The notes: generated by a model not told the origin, from the sequence alone. A stretch of DNA of 64,000 nucleotides from Odoribacter sp. (GCA_023663145.1 JAMPHZ010000012.1:1-64000); one strand, 5' to 3'; numbered from the stretch's first letter, positions 25,441 to 35,423 are shown. Made by a program: numbers and translations.

Positions 25441-26364
25441 TCAATGGCGGGCGGGGCGCTGTGGCACTTCTCGCAAGCTGTATATTTTTGAGCTCCATGG
25501 CGAGTAGGCTTTCTTCACCTTGTTGATGGTAAGAATTGTATTCTCGCGGTCGTGAGCATCAAGATGCTCATGGAGAGCCATGGCTATAGCTGCGATTTCC
25601 TCACCGGTATCATGAGATACCTCGCGGGCAGTCACCGGAGCTTCGGCAGAGGCCGAGTGGGTGCGGGCCTTATTCAGGCGTGACACAAACGAGCCTATCT
25701 TGCCTATGGCATAGAAGCAGAGGCACAGGCACAGCAATGCGGTAAACACAATACACATGGCCATCAGAGTCATGCCGAAACCGTTGGCATCGCGGTTAGC
25801 GAAGTCCTCGATTTTCTTGTTGGTGTCCTTTATTACATTGGCACTGGAAGGAGTAATGTAGTCATCGTTTCCACCGGTGCGCAAAGCCCAACTGCCGGTA
25901 CCGTCTTCTGTGCGTGCCCATGACTGGCCGGGGAGCACAGATGCTGGCACAACCACCTCGTCGATCACCGACCCGTCGGCATCGAGGATGGCGATGTAGT
26001 TGTCAACGCCGGGCTTGAGAGTGAAGTTGGTGTGGAATGTACCCTTGTTGGGTTCGCCGTCGGCAAAGAATATTACGTGCTGACGTTTGGGGATACGGGT
26101 GTTGACATCGCCCAGGGGCACCGGATATCGGGTGGCATGGGCGGTGTCGGTTGTGAGATAGATACTCGAGATTTCGATAGGGGCGAAGTTGGAGTTGAAC
26201 AGCTCTATCCAGGCATTATGTGAGCCGTATTCATCGGCTATGCCACCGGGCGTGTTCTCCACCATTACCTCATTGATGCGCACAGCCTTACGGCTCTGGG
26301 CCGAAAGGGATGACACACCGAGAGCCACAACCGCCGCAAGTATCAGTATAAGACGTTTTTTCAT
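25441..26364 (-). CDS. OadG-like subunit fused to an exported lamin-tail domain
   Basis: A 307-residue protein from the ATG at 26364 (the frame also has a TTG at 26373). A signal peptide (LILILAAVVALGVSSLSAQS) precedes a lamin-tail domain (about residues 25-165: AVRINEVMVENTPGG, HNAWIELFNSNFAPIEISSI). One TM helix follows (about 195-220, MAMCIVFTALLCLCLCFYAI), then a cytoplasmic tail rich in Ala, Glu and His ending in a short conserved-looking helix. The TM plus tail matches the small gamma (OadG) subunit that holds the pump together. The periplasmic lamin-tail part is an addition. Its place between carboxyltransferase and carrier genes supports the subunit call. Confidence 0.82.
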   Translation of the reverse strand: MKKRLILILAAVVALGVSSLSAQSRKAVRINEVMVENTPGGIADEYGSHNAWIELFNSNFAPIEISSIYLTTDTAHATRYPVPLGDVNTRIPKRQHVIFFADGEPNKGTFHTNFTLKPGVDNYIAILDADGSVIDEVVVPASVLPGQSWARTEDGTGSWALRTGGNDDYITPSSANVIKDTNKKIEDFANRDANGFGMTLMAMCIVFTALLCLCLCFYAIGKIGSFVSRLNKARTHSASAEAPVTAREVSHDTGEEIAAIAMALHEHLDAHDRENTILTINKVKKAYSPWSSKIYSLREVPQRPARH

Positions 26365-26397
26365 TATTGTCAATGGTTGAATAGCGGATGGTGGTTA

Positions 26398-27951
26398 TCA
26401 AAGAGGTATATTGCCATGCTTCTTGGCAGGATTCATCACCTTCTTGGTGGCAAGCTGCTGCAGGGCTCGGATTACGCGGAAGCGGGTGTTACGTGGCTCG
26501 ATAACATCGTCAATATAGCCATAGCGGGCGGCATTGTAGGGATTACAGAAGAGTTTGTTATACTCAGCCTCACGTTCGGCGAGCACTTTCTTGGGATCAT
26601 CACTGGCCTTGGCCTCTTTGGCATAGAGCACTTCCACAGCACCTGCACCACCCATAACGGCGATTTCGGCGGTTGGCCATGCATAGTTCATATCACCGCG
26701 CAGCTGCTTGCAGCTCATCACGATATGGCTTCCACCATAGCTCTTGCGGAGGGTGACGGTAACCTTGGGTACAGTGGCCTCACCGTAAGCATAGAGCAGT
26801 TTGGCTCCGTGAAGAATAACACCGTTATATTCCTGACCGGTGCCGGGAAGGAATCCGGGAACGTCAACGAGAGTTACCAAAGGAATGTTGAAAGCGTCAC
26901 AGAAGCGCACAAAACGTGCGCCCTTGCGCGAAGCGTTTGAGTCAAGCACGCCGGCAAGATATTTGGGCTGGTTGGCAACAATACCCACCGCCTGACCATT
27001 GAATCTGGCAAAGCCCACTATAAGGTTCTTGGCATAGTCGCGCTGCACTTCAAGGAATTCTCCGTTGTCAACAATAGCTCCTATTACCTCATACATGTCA
27101 TAAGGGCGTGTAGCCGAGTCGGGAATTATTTCATTCAGAGAGTCTTCAAGACGATCTATGGGGTCAGTACATTCCACCACGGGCGGCTCCTCAAGGTTGT
27201 TCTGTGGAATATAACCGAAGAGTTTGCGTATGATCTTGATAGCATCTTCGCCGTCTTCCGCGGCAAAGTGGCAAACACCGCTCTTTGATGAGTGCACCTC
27301 AGCACCACCCAATGCATCCTGGGTCACATCTTCACCGGTAACTGTCTTGACTACTTTCGGGCCGGTGAGGAACATATAGCTTATGCCCTTGGCCATGATT
27401 GTGAAGTCAGTCAGAGCAGGAGAGTAAACGGCACCACCTGCGCATGGACCGAGAATTGCTGATATCTGAGGGATAACACCCGAAGCAAGAATATTGCGTT
27501 GGAAGATCTCAGCATAGCCGGCGAGAGCGTTGATACCTTCCTGGATGCGTGCGCCACCAGAGTCGTTCAGACCTATGACGGGGGCACCCATCTTCATGGC
27601 CATATCCATGATCTTGCATATCTTGAGCGCCATGGTTTCTGATAATGATCCGCCAAATACGGTGAAATCCTGCGCAAAAACATAAACCAGACGGCCGTCG
27701 ATAGTTCCGTAACCGGTAACCACGCCGTCGCCGAGGAATGATTTCTTCTCTTGTCCGAAGTTGTGGCAACGATGGCGCACAAACATGTCGAGTTCTTCAA
27801 AGGAGCCTTCGTCAAGGAGCTGTGCGATGCGTTCGCGGGCGGTATATTTACCACGTTCGTGTTGCTTTTCGATTGCTTTCTCGCCGCCGCCTATGCGGGC
27901 CTCGTTGCGGAGCTCGATGAGCTCTTTTACTTTTTCGAGTTGATTGCTCAT
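26398..27951 (-). CDS. mmdA: methylmalonyl-CoA decarboxylase / acyl-CoA carboxylase carboxyltransferase subunit
   Basis: A 517-aa crotonase-fold carboxyltransferase that moves the carboxyl group from methylmalonyl-CoA to biotin. Landmarks: [20 protein letters not shown] at the N-terminus, [13 protein letters not shown] (oxyanion hole region) and [16 protein letters not shown]. The C-terminal acyl-CoA half has [14 protein letters not shown] and [14 protein letters not shown]. The sequence alone cannot separate a decarboxylase alpha subunit from a propionyl-CoA carboxylase beta subunit. The sodium-pump partners downstream decide for the decarboxylase. Confidence 0.93.
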   Translation of the reverse strand: MSNQLEKVKELIELRNEARIGGGEKAIEKQHERGKYTARERIAQLLDEGSFEELDMFVRHRCHNFGQEKKSFLGDGVVTGYGTIDGRLVYVFAQDFTVFGGSLSETMALKICKIMDMAMKMGAPVIGLNDSGGARIQEGINALAGYAEIFQRNILASGVIPQISAILGPCAGGAVYSPALTDFTIMAKGISYMFLTGPKVVKTVTGEDVTQDALGGAEVHSSKSGVCHFAAEDGEDAIKIIRKLFGYIPQNNLEEPPVVECTDPIDRLEDSLNEIIPDSATRPYDMYEVIGAIVDNGEFLEVQRDYAKNLIVGFARFNGQAVGIVANQPKYLAGVLDSNASRKGARFVRFCDAFNIPLVTLVDVPGFLPGTGQEYNGVILHGAKLLYAYGEATVPKVTVTLRKSYGGSHIVMSCKQLRGDMNYAWPTAEIAVMGGAGAVEVLYAKEAKASDDPKKVLAEREAEYNKLFCNPYNAARYGYIDDVIEPRNTRFRVIRALQQLATKKVMNPAKKHGNIPL

Positions 27952-28015
27952 TATGATAAAAGTTTAAAAGGCCTCGCGGGAGCCTGTCCGGCAACCCGCG
28001 AAGCCCGTGATTTTT

Positions 28016-28435
28016 TTACTTGTTGGGGTCTTCGCAGAGCTCGATAAGAGTTCCTACGGTAGATTTGGGGTGCAGGAATGCTATATTGAGTCCCTCTGCA
28101 CCGCGGCGGGGAGCCTTGTCAATTAAGCGGCAGCCTTTGGCTTCAACCTCATTGAGTGCGTTCTGCACACCGTCTTCAATAGCGAAAGCCATGTGCTGGA
28201 TACCGCCACGGCCTCCGTTGTTGGCGATGAATTTCGAAATGGCGCTTTCAGGTGCGGTACCTTCAAGAAGTTCGATTTTTGTCTGTCCTACTTTGAAGAA
28301 TGCGGTTTTTACTTTCTGGTCAGCCACCTCTTCAATAGCGGTACATTTAAGACCAAGGATGTTCTCATAGAAGGGAATAGCCTCCTCAAGAGATGGTACG
28401 GCAATGCCGATGTGTTCGATATGGGAGATTTCCAT
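28016..28435 (-). CDS. mce: methylmalonyl-CoA epimerase
   Basis: Interconverts (R)- and (S)-methylmalonyl-CoA on the succinate-propionate route. The 139-aa protein is of the vicinal-oxygen-chelate fold. It has HIEHIGIAVPSLEEAIPFYE at the N-terminus (first metal His) and GGRGGIQHMAFAIED in the second half (second metal His). It is the first gene of the operon, 64 bases before the carboxyltransferase, so the operon order follows the pathway. Confidence 0.95.
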   Translation of the reverse strand: MEISHIEHIGIAVPSLEEAIPFYENILGLKCTAIEEVADQKVKTAFFKVGQTKIELLEGTAPESAISKFIANNGGRGGIQHMAFAIEDGVQNALNEVEAKGCRLIDKAPRRGAEGLNIAFLHPKSTVGTLIELCEDPNK

Positions 28436-28502
28436 AGCTTAGTTTGGTTTATTTAAGTTGTTGATATAGTCGTGAACACAAGCGCACATACGCTTTTGGG
28501 GG

Positions 28503-28534
28503 CAAAGGTAACAAATTATTTTAACATCAGCAAA
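28503..28534 (-). promoter_or_regulatory. promoter of the mce-mmd operon
   Basis: TTTG (28534-28531), 20 bases, TACCTTTG (28510-28503) on the minus strand, about 68 bases before the mce ATG. Confidence 0.7.
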
Positions 28535-28561
28535 AGCGACTTTAATAAAAAAGAAAAAGGC

Positions 28562-28606
28562 ACAAAAAAGGCGCCTCGGCGACATTATCAGGTCAGCCGG
28601 GGCGCC
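28562..28606 (-). terminator. terminator of the repeat-protein gene
   Basis: Stem GGCGCCTCGGC (28570-28580) / GCCGGGGCGCC (28596-28606, one G-T pair). On the minus strand it runs into TTTTTTGTGCC, 36 bases after the stop at 28642. Confidence 0.82.
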
Positions 28607-28641
28607 GGTTATGGTTTAGATGGCTATCGTTTTAAGTATCC

Positions 28642-30930
28642 TTACTTAATCATAGTTTTCTTGCCATTGATGATGTAGAGACCGGGAGCAAGACCTTCTG
28701 CAGAGTCGGCCACGCGCACGCCGTTAAAGTTGTAAACACCTTGGATCTCAGAAGCCACTGCCCCGGGGGCGAAAGCGTCTACAACAGATGACACACCAGC
28801 CTCTACACGGGTCATGCCGTCCTCACCGACAACAGGATGGAAGTTGTCAGCACAAAATTCCTCAACATTCTTGGCATCATAGCTGCCTCCTTTGAGTGTG
28901 ATTTTGGCATTATCCTGCGGTCCGTTTACTACGAGAGCACCATAGAAAGTGCCGTCGTTGACTACGACTGACGCACTTGCATTCTGAGTGGCATCGGCCT
29001 GGATAGCCGCCTTGCTGCCGGTGAATGTGCCGCCGTCAATAGTGATCGTACCTCCCGAGTTGAAAACATATGCGGCATAAGCGCCGGTATAGGTACCGCC
29101 TTTGACTGTGACATCACTGCCATTCGACACAGCAACACATGCGTCGTTGAAATTACCGCTGGTGTTGTCACACACCATATCGCAATCGGTCACAACACCT
29201 GTACATGCCGATGCCTCAAACACAGGCCCCGAGTGGCTGATCACCTTCGACCCGTTGATTGTGAAATTGGAATTACGGCCAAACTGAAACGCAGGCATGG
29301 ATTTTCTTGTCGAACCATGCTCGAATGTTCCGCCATTTATTGTCGCGTTGACCTGAAGATTATATGCGTTCAGAATACTATAATTCAGCGTCTTGCCCGG
29401 CATTGTTGCCGTCACATTGTCAAGGGTGATGGTCTGGCCGTTTGTTCGGATAGCAAACATTGAACCGTCATCAGTGTCACCACTGACAATCACGTCTTTT
29501 ACTGTAAGGTTGGCATCCGGACTGGCGACATTTGACGGATCCCGGAAGTCTACGATGCCATAAGAGCCCGTATTGGTTTCGGGTGTGGTGATTTTTCCGT
29601 TTTCAATGGTGAAGTTCACACCTGAGAGACGGAAAAGCCGGCTGCCGGTAACATTGTTCGTGAGTTCATAGCCGTTGAGATCAAGAACCATATCCTTATC
29701 AACAGAAATCAAAGCAGTGGCCTCACAGTCTTTGAGCAGGCTGATGGTCTGGCCGGCCTCAGCGGCTGCAAAGGCTTCGGTAAGAGAGTCATAATAGGTT
29801 GTACCTACAAGAGCCACAGCATTGTTAGTGGGAGGGACAACCATGTAAACGGTATTACCCTGTGCATCTGTAGTAGCCACAGCCTGTGAGCCTTCGGCAA
29901 GGAATTTAGTTACATCGGCGGTGAAAGTGCCATTGCTTATTTCAATCTTGGCATCACCTGCTCCTTGTGTTTTAACATCACCGTTAAAAGTGCCGTCGTT
30001 GACTATGACTGACGCACTTGCATTCTGAGTGGCATCGGCCTGGATAGCCGCCTTGCTGCCGGTGAATGTGCCGCCGTCAATAGTGATCGTACCTCCCGAG
30101 TTGAAAACATATGCGGCATAAGCGCCGGTATAGGTACCGCCTTTGACTGTGACATCACTGCCATTCGACACAGCAACACATGCGTCGTTGAAATTACCGC
30201 TGGTGTTGTCACACACCATATCGCAATCGGTCACAACACCTGTACATGCCGATGCCTCAAACACAGGCCCCGAGTGGCTGATCACCTTCGACCCGTTGAT
30301 TGTGAAATTGGAATTACGGCCAAACTGAAACGCAGGCATGGATTTTCTTGTCGAACCATGCTCGAATGTTCCGCCATTTATTGTCGCGTTGACCTGAAGA
30401 TTATATGCGTTCAGAATACTATAATTCAGCGTCTTGCCCGGCATTGTTGCCGTCACATTGTCAAGGGTGATGGTCTGGCCGTTTGTTCGGATAGCAAACA
30501 TTGAACCGTCATCAGTGTCACCACTGACAATCACGTCTTTTACTGTAAGGTTGGCATCCGGACTGGCGACATTTGACGGATCCCGGAAGTCTACGATGCC
30601 ATAAGAGCCCGTATTGGTTTCGGGTGTGGTGATTTTTCCGTTTTCAATGGTGAAGTTCACACCTGAGAGACGGAAAAGCCGGCTGCCGGTAACATTGTTC
30701 GTGAGTTCATAGCCGTTGAGATCGAATACGATTTCCTTATCAACAGAAATCAATGCAGTGGCCTCACAGTCTTTGAGCAGAGTGATGGTCTGGCCGGCCT
30801 CAGCGGCTACAAAGGCTTCGGTGAGGGTCTCATAATCCGTTTCTCCTATCTGTGCAACTTGAGCAGATACAGATAAGGAACCGCCTAGAGCCAATGCGCC
30901 CAAAAGGCTTTTGAATAAAAGTTGCTTCAT
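28642..30930 (-). CDS. exported beta-helix-like protein built of two 347-residue repeats
   Basis: A 762-aa protein with a signal peptide (LLGALALGGSLSVSAQ). Two long tandem units of 347 residues (1041 bp) start at about residues 30 and 377, each opening with a DYETLTEAF- or YYDSLTEAF-type stretch. Each unit contains many short beta-helix-like turns with Gly, Asn and Thr (GGTFEHGSTRKSMPAF, GGTYTGAYAAYVFNSGGTIT). The last 45 residues (GVYNFNGVRV... GLYIINGKKTMIK) resemble the C-terminal domain seen on secreted Bacteroidales proteins and possibly directing surface export. A right-handed beta-helix surface or secreted protein is likely; ligand unknown. The central 717 bp of the two units are identical. 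Confidence 0.78.
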   Translation of the reverse strand: MKQLLFKSLLGALALGGSLSVSAQVAQIGETDYETLTEAFVAAEAGQTITLLKDCEATALISVDKEIVFDLNGYELTNNVTGSRLFRLSGVNFTIENGKITTPETNTGSYGIVDFRDPSNVASPDANLTVKDVIVSGDTDDGSMFAIRTNGQTITLDNVTATMPGKTLNYSILNAYNLQVNATINGGTFEHGSTRKSMPAFQFGRNSNFTINGSKVISHSGPVFEASACTGVVTDCDMVCDNTSGNFNDACVAVSNGSDVTVKGGTYTGAYAAYVFNSGGTITIDGGTFTGSKAAIQADATQNASASVIVNDGTFNGDVKTQGAGDAKIEISNGTFTADVTKFLAEGSQAVATTDAQGNTVYMVVPPTNNAVALVGTTYYDSLTEAFAAAEAGQTISLLKDCEATALISVDKDMVLDLNGYELTNNVTGSRLFRLSGVNFTIENGKITTPETNTGSYGIVDFRDPSNVASPDANLTVKDVIVSGDTDDGSMFAIRTNGQTITLDNVTATMPGKTLNYSILNAYNLQVNATINGGTFEHGSTRKSMPAFQFGRNSNFTINGSKVISHSGPVFEASACTGVVTDCDMVCDNTSGNFNDACVAVSNGSDVTVKGGTYTGAYAAYVFNSGGTITIDGGTFTGSKAAIQADATQNASASVVVNDGTFYGALVVNGPQDNAKITLKGGSYDAKNVEEFCADNFHPVVGEDGMTRVEAGVSSVVDAFAPGAVASEIQGVYNFNGVRVADSAEGLAPGLYIINGKKTMIK
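28966..29682. repeat. 717-bp perfect direct repeat, copy 1
   Basis: Every base from 28966 to 29682 matches 30007-30723 at an offset of 1041. Just outside, at 28965 and 29683, the copies begin to differ and are only partly similar. Confidence 0.95.
30007..30723. repeat. 717-bp perfect direct repeat, copy 2
   Basis: Second copy of the repeat at 28966-29682, in the same orientation and within the same gene. Confidence 0.95.
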
Positions 30931-31043
30931 AAGATTGGTAATACTAATTAGTTATTGTTTTTTGATGTATACTATTTCGGGTGAGAGATGGTCATAGCGC
31001 AGCAATTTACATACAGAAATGTTCAATTATTGATAAAATCGTA

Positions 31044-31075
31044 CAAAGTTAATAATAAGGTTTTTACCCCCCCCC
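31044..31075 (-). promoter_or_regulatory. promoter of the repeat protein with a C9/G9 tract at the -33 position
   Basis: On the minus strand TAACTTTG (31051-31044) is a consensus -7 box. Fifteen bases upstream lies a run of nine G (plus strand C9, 31067-31075) where the -33 TTTG would be. Length change of such a run would alter promoter geometry. The rest of the 30931-31283 gap holds this promoter, the gltX promoter and no gene I can see. Confidence 0.55.
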
Positions 31076-31217
31076 GATTAACATTGTTTAACTAATATTT
31101 AACCATGCTTTACAATTTACCAGTTCACAACTAACCCATACGCCTGAATTCAGACAGATGTGAGATAAAAACACATATGCCTAAGCACTCTCAAAAGGAC
31201 AAGTAATCGCGGCTATT

Positions 31218-31249
31218 TTTGGTAGCATCATAAAAAATTTGTAATTTTG
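31218..31249 (+). promoter_or_regulatory. promoter of gltX
   Basis: TTTG (31218-31221), 20 bases, TAATTTTG (31242-31249), 34 bases before the gltX ATG. Confidence 0.7.
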
Positions 31250-31283
31250 TGGCCAAATTAACTGAACCACAAATAGAATTGAC

Positions 31284-32825
31284 ATGTCAAGAGAGGTCAG
31301 AGTCAGATTTGCGCCTTCGCCCACAGGCCCATTGCACATTGGCGGTGTGCGCACTGCATTATATAACTACCTGTTTGCCCGCCAGAACGGGGGCAAAATG
31401 ATACTCCGAATTGAAGATACTGACTCACGCCGGTTTGTACCCGGTGCCGAGGATTACATAAACGAGTCATTGAAGTGGCTCGGTATTGAAATTGATGAAG
31501 GTGTGCGCGAAGGAGGCGCCTATGGGCCATACAAGCAAAGTGAACGCCGCGACATATACCGGGAGCACGTTAAAACTCTCCTTGACAAAGGGCGCGCATA
31601 CATCGCGTTTGACACTCCCGAGGAACTTGACGCCAAACGAGCTGAAATAGCCAATTTCCAGTATGATGCCTCAACGCGACTGACAATGCGCAACTCTCTC
31701 TCCATCCCTGAAGATGAGGTAAAGGCTCTTATCGATGCCGGCACGCCATATGTTGTACGCTTCAAGGTTGAACCCGGCCGCGACGTGGAAGTCAACGACC
31801 TGCTGCGCGGAAAGGTGACCATAAAAAGTGACATACTTGATGACAAAGTATTATACAAAAGCAGCGATGACCTGCCAACATATCACCTCGCCAACATCGT
31901 CGATGACCACCTGATGAAAGTATCACACGTCATACGCGGTGAGGAATGGCTACCCTCAGCCCCCTTGCATGTGCTACTATACGAAGCTTTCGATTGGTCA
32001 GACACTGCACCTGAATTCGTGCATCTGCCTCTGCTGCTCAAACCCGACGGCAAAGGTAAATTATCGAAACGCGACGGTGATCGTCTTGGCTTCCCGGTAT
32101 TCCCCCTCGAATGGCATGATCCCGCAAGCGGCGATATATCGTCAGGATACCGAGAGAGCGGTTACCTTCCACAAGCGGTAGTAAACTTTTTGGCTCTGCT
32201 TGGATGGAATCCGGGCGACGACACAGAAGTAATGTCAATGGATGAACTCATCGCTAAATTCTCATTTGCACACTGCTCCCGTTCAGGCGCCAAATTCGCA
32301 TTCGAGAAAGGAAAGTGGTTCAACCACATTTACCTTGAGAACGAATCCGACGACCGTCTTGCCACACTCTTCAAACCCGTAATGGAAGCCGAAGGGGTTG
32401 ACATGAACGCTTTTAGCGACGAATATATAGCACGCGCTGTGGCATCAGTAAAGAGCCGCATCAACTTTGTAAAAGATCTCGTGGACCAAGCCGGATTCTA
32501 CTTCCGCGCACCCTCTACATACAACCCCAAGGACATCAAGAAGCGCTGGAGCGCCGAGACCCCCACACTCATGCGACGTCTCATAGAGGTAATGACTCCG
32601 CTTCAGGATCTATCTGCGGCCAATGCCGAACCTGTAGTAATGGAATGGATCAAGAGCAACGGCCTGCACATGGGCAATGTGATGAACGCTTTCCGGCTCG
32701 CTGTCGTAGGCGAATGCAAAGGCCCCCACATGTTCGAGATCACCGACATATTAGGCAAAGAAGAGACAATCAAACGCATTAACGCAGCTATCGACCGCAT
32801 AAGCATTGATGAACCCGTTGTATAA
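31284..32825 (+). CDS. gltX: glutamate--tRNA ligase
   Basis: Charges tRNA-Glu with glutamate. 513 residues, class I synthetase. The HIGH-type motif is in [18 protein letters not shown] near the N-terminus, and the KMSKS-type loop is [13 protein letters not shown]. The C-terminal helical anticodon-binding region is complete. It has a consensus promoter. Its 3' end overlaps the start of waaA by 17 bases in another frame, so the two are translationally coupled. Confidence 0.97.
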   Translation: MSREVRVRFAPSPTGPLHIGGVRTALYNYLFARQNGGKMILRIEDTDSRRFVPGAEDYINESLKWLGIEIDEGVREGGAYGPYKQSERRDIYREHVKTLLDKGRAYIAFDTPEELDAKRAEIANFQYDASTRLTMRNSLSIPEDEVKALIDAGTPYVVRFKVEPGRDVEVNDLLRGKVTIKSDILDDKVLYKSSDDLPTYHLANIVDDHLMKVSHVIRGEEWLPSAPLHVLLYEAFDWSDTAPEFVHLPLLLKPDGKGKLSKRDGDRLGFPVFPLEWHDPASGDISSGYRESGYLPQAVVNFLALLGWNPGDDTEVMSMDELIAKFSFAHCSRSGAKFAFEKGKWFNHIYLENESDDRLATLFKPVMEAEGVDMNAFSDEYIARAVASVKSRINFVKDLVDQAGFYFRAPSTYNPKDIKKRWSAETPTLMRRLIEVMTPLQDLSAANAEPVVMEWIKSNGLHMGNVMNAFRLAVVGECKGPHMFEITDILGKEETIKRINAAIDRISIDEPVV

Positions 32826-34077
32826 CGCCGGGATAGGCATCTTCAAGGGATTCATGCAGTTGGCGGCTCTGCGCAATTCCAAAATAAAGGAAATGCTGCA
32901 CGGGCAGGCTATGACTCTCGACACCCTTGAGCAAACGAGGCGCCGGGTGGCTCCTCGTGGCTTTGATGTTTGGTTTCATGCGGCATCTTTGGGAGAGTTC
33001 GAACAGGGGCGCCCCATGATAGAACGATTGCGGCGCGAGCATCCTGATTACAAGATCCTGCTCACATTCTTCTCCCCGTCAGGCTACAGGGTGAGACATG
33101 ACTATAAATATGTGGATGCCGTGGCTTATCTGCCACTCGACACACGGGCCGGCGTAAGAAAATTTCTCGATGCGGCCCTTCCCCGACGGGCCATATTCAT
33201 AAAATATGAATTTTGGGCCAATTACCTAAATGAATTGCACCACCGTGGAATACCCACGTACATAATATCAGCGATTTTCCGCCGCGGCCAACGGTTCTTC
33301 AAACCCGGCGGCGAGCTTTTCCGCCGCGCCCTGCGCTGCTTCACACACATTTACGTGCAAGACAATAATTCGCAGCAGTTGCTGAAGTCAATAGGTATAA
33401 CCGATGTCACCGTAGCAGGCGACACACGTTTTGACCGAGTGACCGATATCATGCGAAGCGCATCACCTATCCCACGCGCCATTGAAAGATTTGTAAAGGA
33501 CTCGCCGTTCACACTTGTCGCAGGAAGCAGTTGGCAACCCGACGAGGAGATCTACCTGCCATGGCTGAAGAAGCATGACAACGTGCGTGCAATCATCGCG
33601 CCACACGAGTTTGACAATGCGCGCCTGACATCGCTCTCCAACCGTTTAGGCAACGGTGTGTGCCTGTTGTCACAATACCGCGATGCCGAGAAATTCCCTG
33701 AAGGCACCAAAACCGTGATTATCGATTGCTTCGGTTTACTGAGCAGTCTTTACCGCGTGGCTTCGGCGGCGATAATCGGCGGTGGCTTCGGTTCCGGAAT
33801 ACATAACATCAATGAAGCAGCTGTATACGGCATTCCCGTAATATTCGGGCCTAACAACAAAAAATTCAAGGAGGCCGCCGATCTGATCGCGGCCGGAGGT
33901 GGATTTGAGATACATGACACCGCCGACGGACATGCCACGCTTGATCACCTGCTTAATGACCCGGTCTTCCGGGAAAATGCCGGAAAAGCGGCCGGCGAAT
34001 ATATAAAACGTTCGATTGGCGCTTCAGATATTATTTACAAAGATTTATTTCCCAACAGTCAATCTCCTCATAAATGA
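32809..34077 (+). CDS. waaA: 3-deoxy-D-manno-octulosonic acid (Kdo) transferase
   Basis: Transfers Kdo to lipid A precursor at the inner membrane (GT30). The 422 residues start at ATG 32809; a TTG three bases upstream is a weaker choice. Family stretches are [20 protein letters not shown], the YEFWANYL region and [12 protein letters not shown]. The C-terminal [20 protein letters not shown] belongs to the donor-binding domain. It overlaps gltX and is followed, overlapping by 4 bases, by the ArgC-like gene. Confidence 0.94.
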   Translation: MNPLYNAGIGIFKGFMQLAALRNSKIKEMLHGQAMTLDTLEQTRRRVAPRGFDVWFHAASLGEFEQGRPMIERLRREHPDYKILLTFFSPSGYRVRHDYKYVDAVAYLPLDTRAGVRKFLDAALPRRAIFIKYEFWANYLNELHHRGIPTYIISAIFRRGQRFFKPGGELFRRALRCFTHIYVQDNNSQQLLKSIGITDVTVAGDTRFDRVTDIMRSASPIPRAIERFVKDSPFTLVAGSSWQPDEEIYLPWLKKHDNVRAIIAPHEFDNARLTSLSNRLGNGVCLLSQYRDAEKFPEGTKTVIIDCFGLLSSLYRVASAAIIGGGFGSGIHNINEAAVYGIPVIFGPNNKKFKEAADLIAAGGGFEIHDTADGHATLDHLLNDPVFRENAGKAAGEYIKRSIGASDIIYKDLFPNSQSPHK

Positions 34078-34967
34078 TAAAAATAGGATTATCGGCCAAG
34101 ACCCCCGACATAACCGGTCTCGTAAAGAAACTGCGTTCCCACCCCGATGTGGAGATAATGTGGATCTACAACAATGGCAATGTAGCTCGTGTGGCCAACA
34201 TATTCCCAGAATTGGTTGGCGAATATGACGGATGCTTCAGCGACCAACCTTTTTTTGACAATATCGACCTGTATGTAGGCCCGTTTGACAGACGCATAAA
34301 CGGATACCCGGAAATTAAAGCAATCATCACCGGCGAAATGCCATCAGCAGGTGAATGCAACTGCGAGATCGTACTGGGTGTACCTGAATATAACCGCAAA
34401 GCACTCGTGAGGGGAGCCAGAGTGGCCATACTACCTGACCAAATGACCCTCGCCGGCGCTCTTGCATTGATGCCTTTAGCCAAAAATCTGTTGTTAAACT
34501 GCACTGTTAACGGAGCCATATTGTTTTCAAACAAAGACCCACGACGCGCCGACTCAGCCGATGGAAGATTCCTTGACAGCCACACCACCGGCACCCTGGT
34601 CAACGATATCCTTTCCTGTCTGCAGACATCGTTCAACAGCCCGCTGCGCATCCTTCCATTCACCGTATCCGACGACGTGGCAATGCTGACCATAACCGTA
34701 GATTTGGCATTATCGACCGACGATGCGGTAAAACTATACCACGATTTTTACCATGATCATCGGCACGTGGTGCTTATTGAGAATCCGGCCAACCCCATCA
34801 AGGCGTCAATGGTGCACGGCACCAACAAAGCTGTCATATCAATAACCGGCGACAACACCACTCTCGCAGTCACCACTTGCTTCGATACCCGGCTTAAACA
34901 AGGATCCGGGATGATCATACACCTGCTCAACCTGCTCTTCGGCCTCGATGAGCGCACCGGATTCTGA
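34074..34967 (+). CDS. ArgC-like protein without the catalytic cysteine
   Basis: A 297-aa protein that aligns by eye with N-acetyl-gamma-glutamyl-phosphate reductase (ArgC), shorter than the usual 310-345. The C-terminus (HGTNKAVISI... HLLNLLFGLDERTGF) and the middle (LGVPEYNRKALVRGARVAIL) are clearly ArgC-like. The catalytic segment, normally NPGCYPT, reads LPDQMTL (about residues 120-126), so the nucleophilic Cys is gone. The N-terminal NADP loop (GATGYxG) is replaced by SAKTPDITG. It is therefore probably not an arginine-pathway reductase. It could be a pseudoenzyme or have a new role. It overlaps waaA by 4 bases in an operon with no arginine genes. Confidence 0.68.
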   Translation: MIKIGLSAKTPDITGLVKKLRSHPDVEIMWIYNNGNVARVANIFPELVGEYDGCFSDQPFFDNIDLYVGPFDRRINGYPEIKAIITGEMPSAGECNCEIVLGVPEYNRKALVRGARVAILPDQMTLAGALALMPLAKNLLLNCTVNGAILFSNKDPRRADSADGRFLDSHTTGTLVNDILSCLQTSFNSPLRILPFTVSDDVAMLTITVDLALSTDDAVKLYHDFYHDHRHVVLIENPANPIKASMVHGTNKAVISITGDNTTLAVTTCFDTRLKQGSGMIIHLLNLLFGLDERTGF

Positions 34968-34968
34968 C

Positions 34969-35340
34969 ATGACATTCTGGATGACAATAATATTGCTTGT
35001 GGTGTCAAATGTATTCATGACATTCGCATGGTATGGGCACTTGAAACTTCAGGCTTTGAAGGTCATAGGTCCCACTACACCTTTATTTATAATAATATTG
35101 ATATCATGGCTGATAGCCTTGGCCGAGTATTGTTTCATGATACCGGCCAACCGCATTGGCTTCCAAGGTAACGGCGGTCCGTTCACACTGCCTCAGTTAA
35201 AAGTGATGCAGGAGGCGATCACTCTGATAATCTTCACCCTTTTCACCGTGGTATTTTTCAAGGGTGAGGCACTGCACTGGAATCATCTGGCAGCATTCTT
35301 ATGCCTTATCGCCGCCGTGTGGTTTGTGTTTATGGATTGA
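34969..35340 (+). CDS. DUF486 family small membrane protein
   Basis: About 123 residues with four TM helices, starting MTFWMTIILLVVSNVFMTFA, and family stretches AWYGHLKLQALK and FMIPANRIGFQG. DUF486 belongs to the drug/metabolite transporter superfamily; its substrate is unknown. An in-frame ATG at 34948 would overlap the previous gene. The ATG at 34969, one base after its stop, gives a membrane-type N-terminus and is preferred. It is last in the gltX-waaA run. Confidence 0.85.
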   Translation: MTFWMTIILLVVSNVFMTFAWYGHLKLQALKVIGPTTPLFIIILISWLIALAEYCFMIPANRIGFQGNGGPFTLPQLKVMQEAITLIIFTLFTVVFFKGEALHWNHLAAFLCLIAAVWFVFMD

Positions 35341-35377
35341 CAGACTGCCATGCCACACACTTCCACGCCACGGCAAG

Positions 35378-35423
35378 AGGAGGATACCTCAATCACTTCA
35401 CAGACAGACTGAGGTATTTCCTT
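35378..35423 (+). terminator. hairpin after the DUF486 gene
   Basis: Inverted repeat TACCTCA / TGAGGTA, extended by AGGA / TTCCT after one mismatch, then a T/C-rich stretch. It lies between convergent genes and probably ends the gltX operon. Confidence 0.45.

Noticed and set aside
28962..30504. Six short ORFs repeated as identical pairs inside the repeat protein
   Set aside because: They are shadow frames duplicated together with the 717-bp repeat.
28966..30723. CRISPR array
   Set aside because: The repeat is two long coding copies, not short repeats with spacers; I saw no CRISPR-like array or cas gene anywhere in the window.
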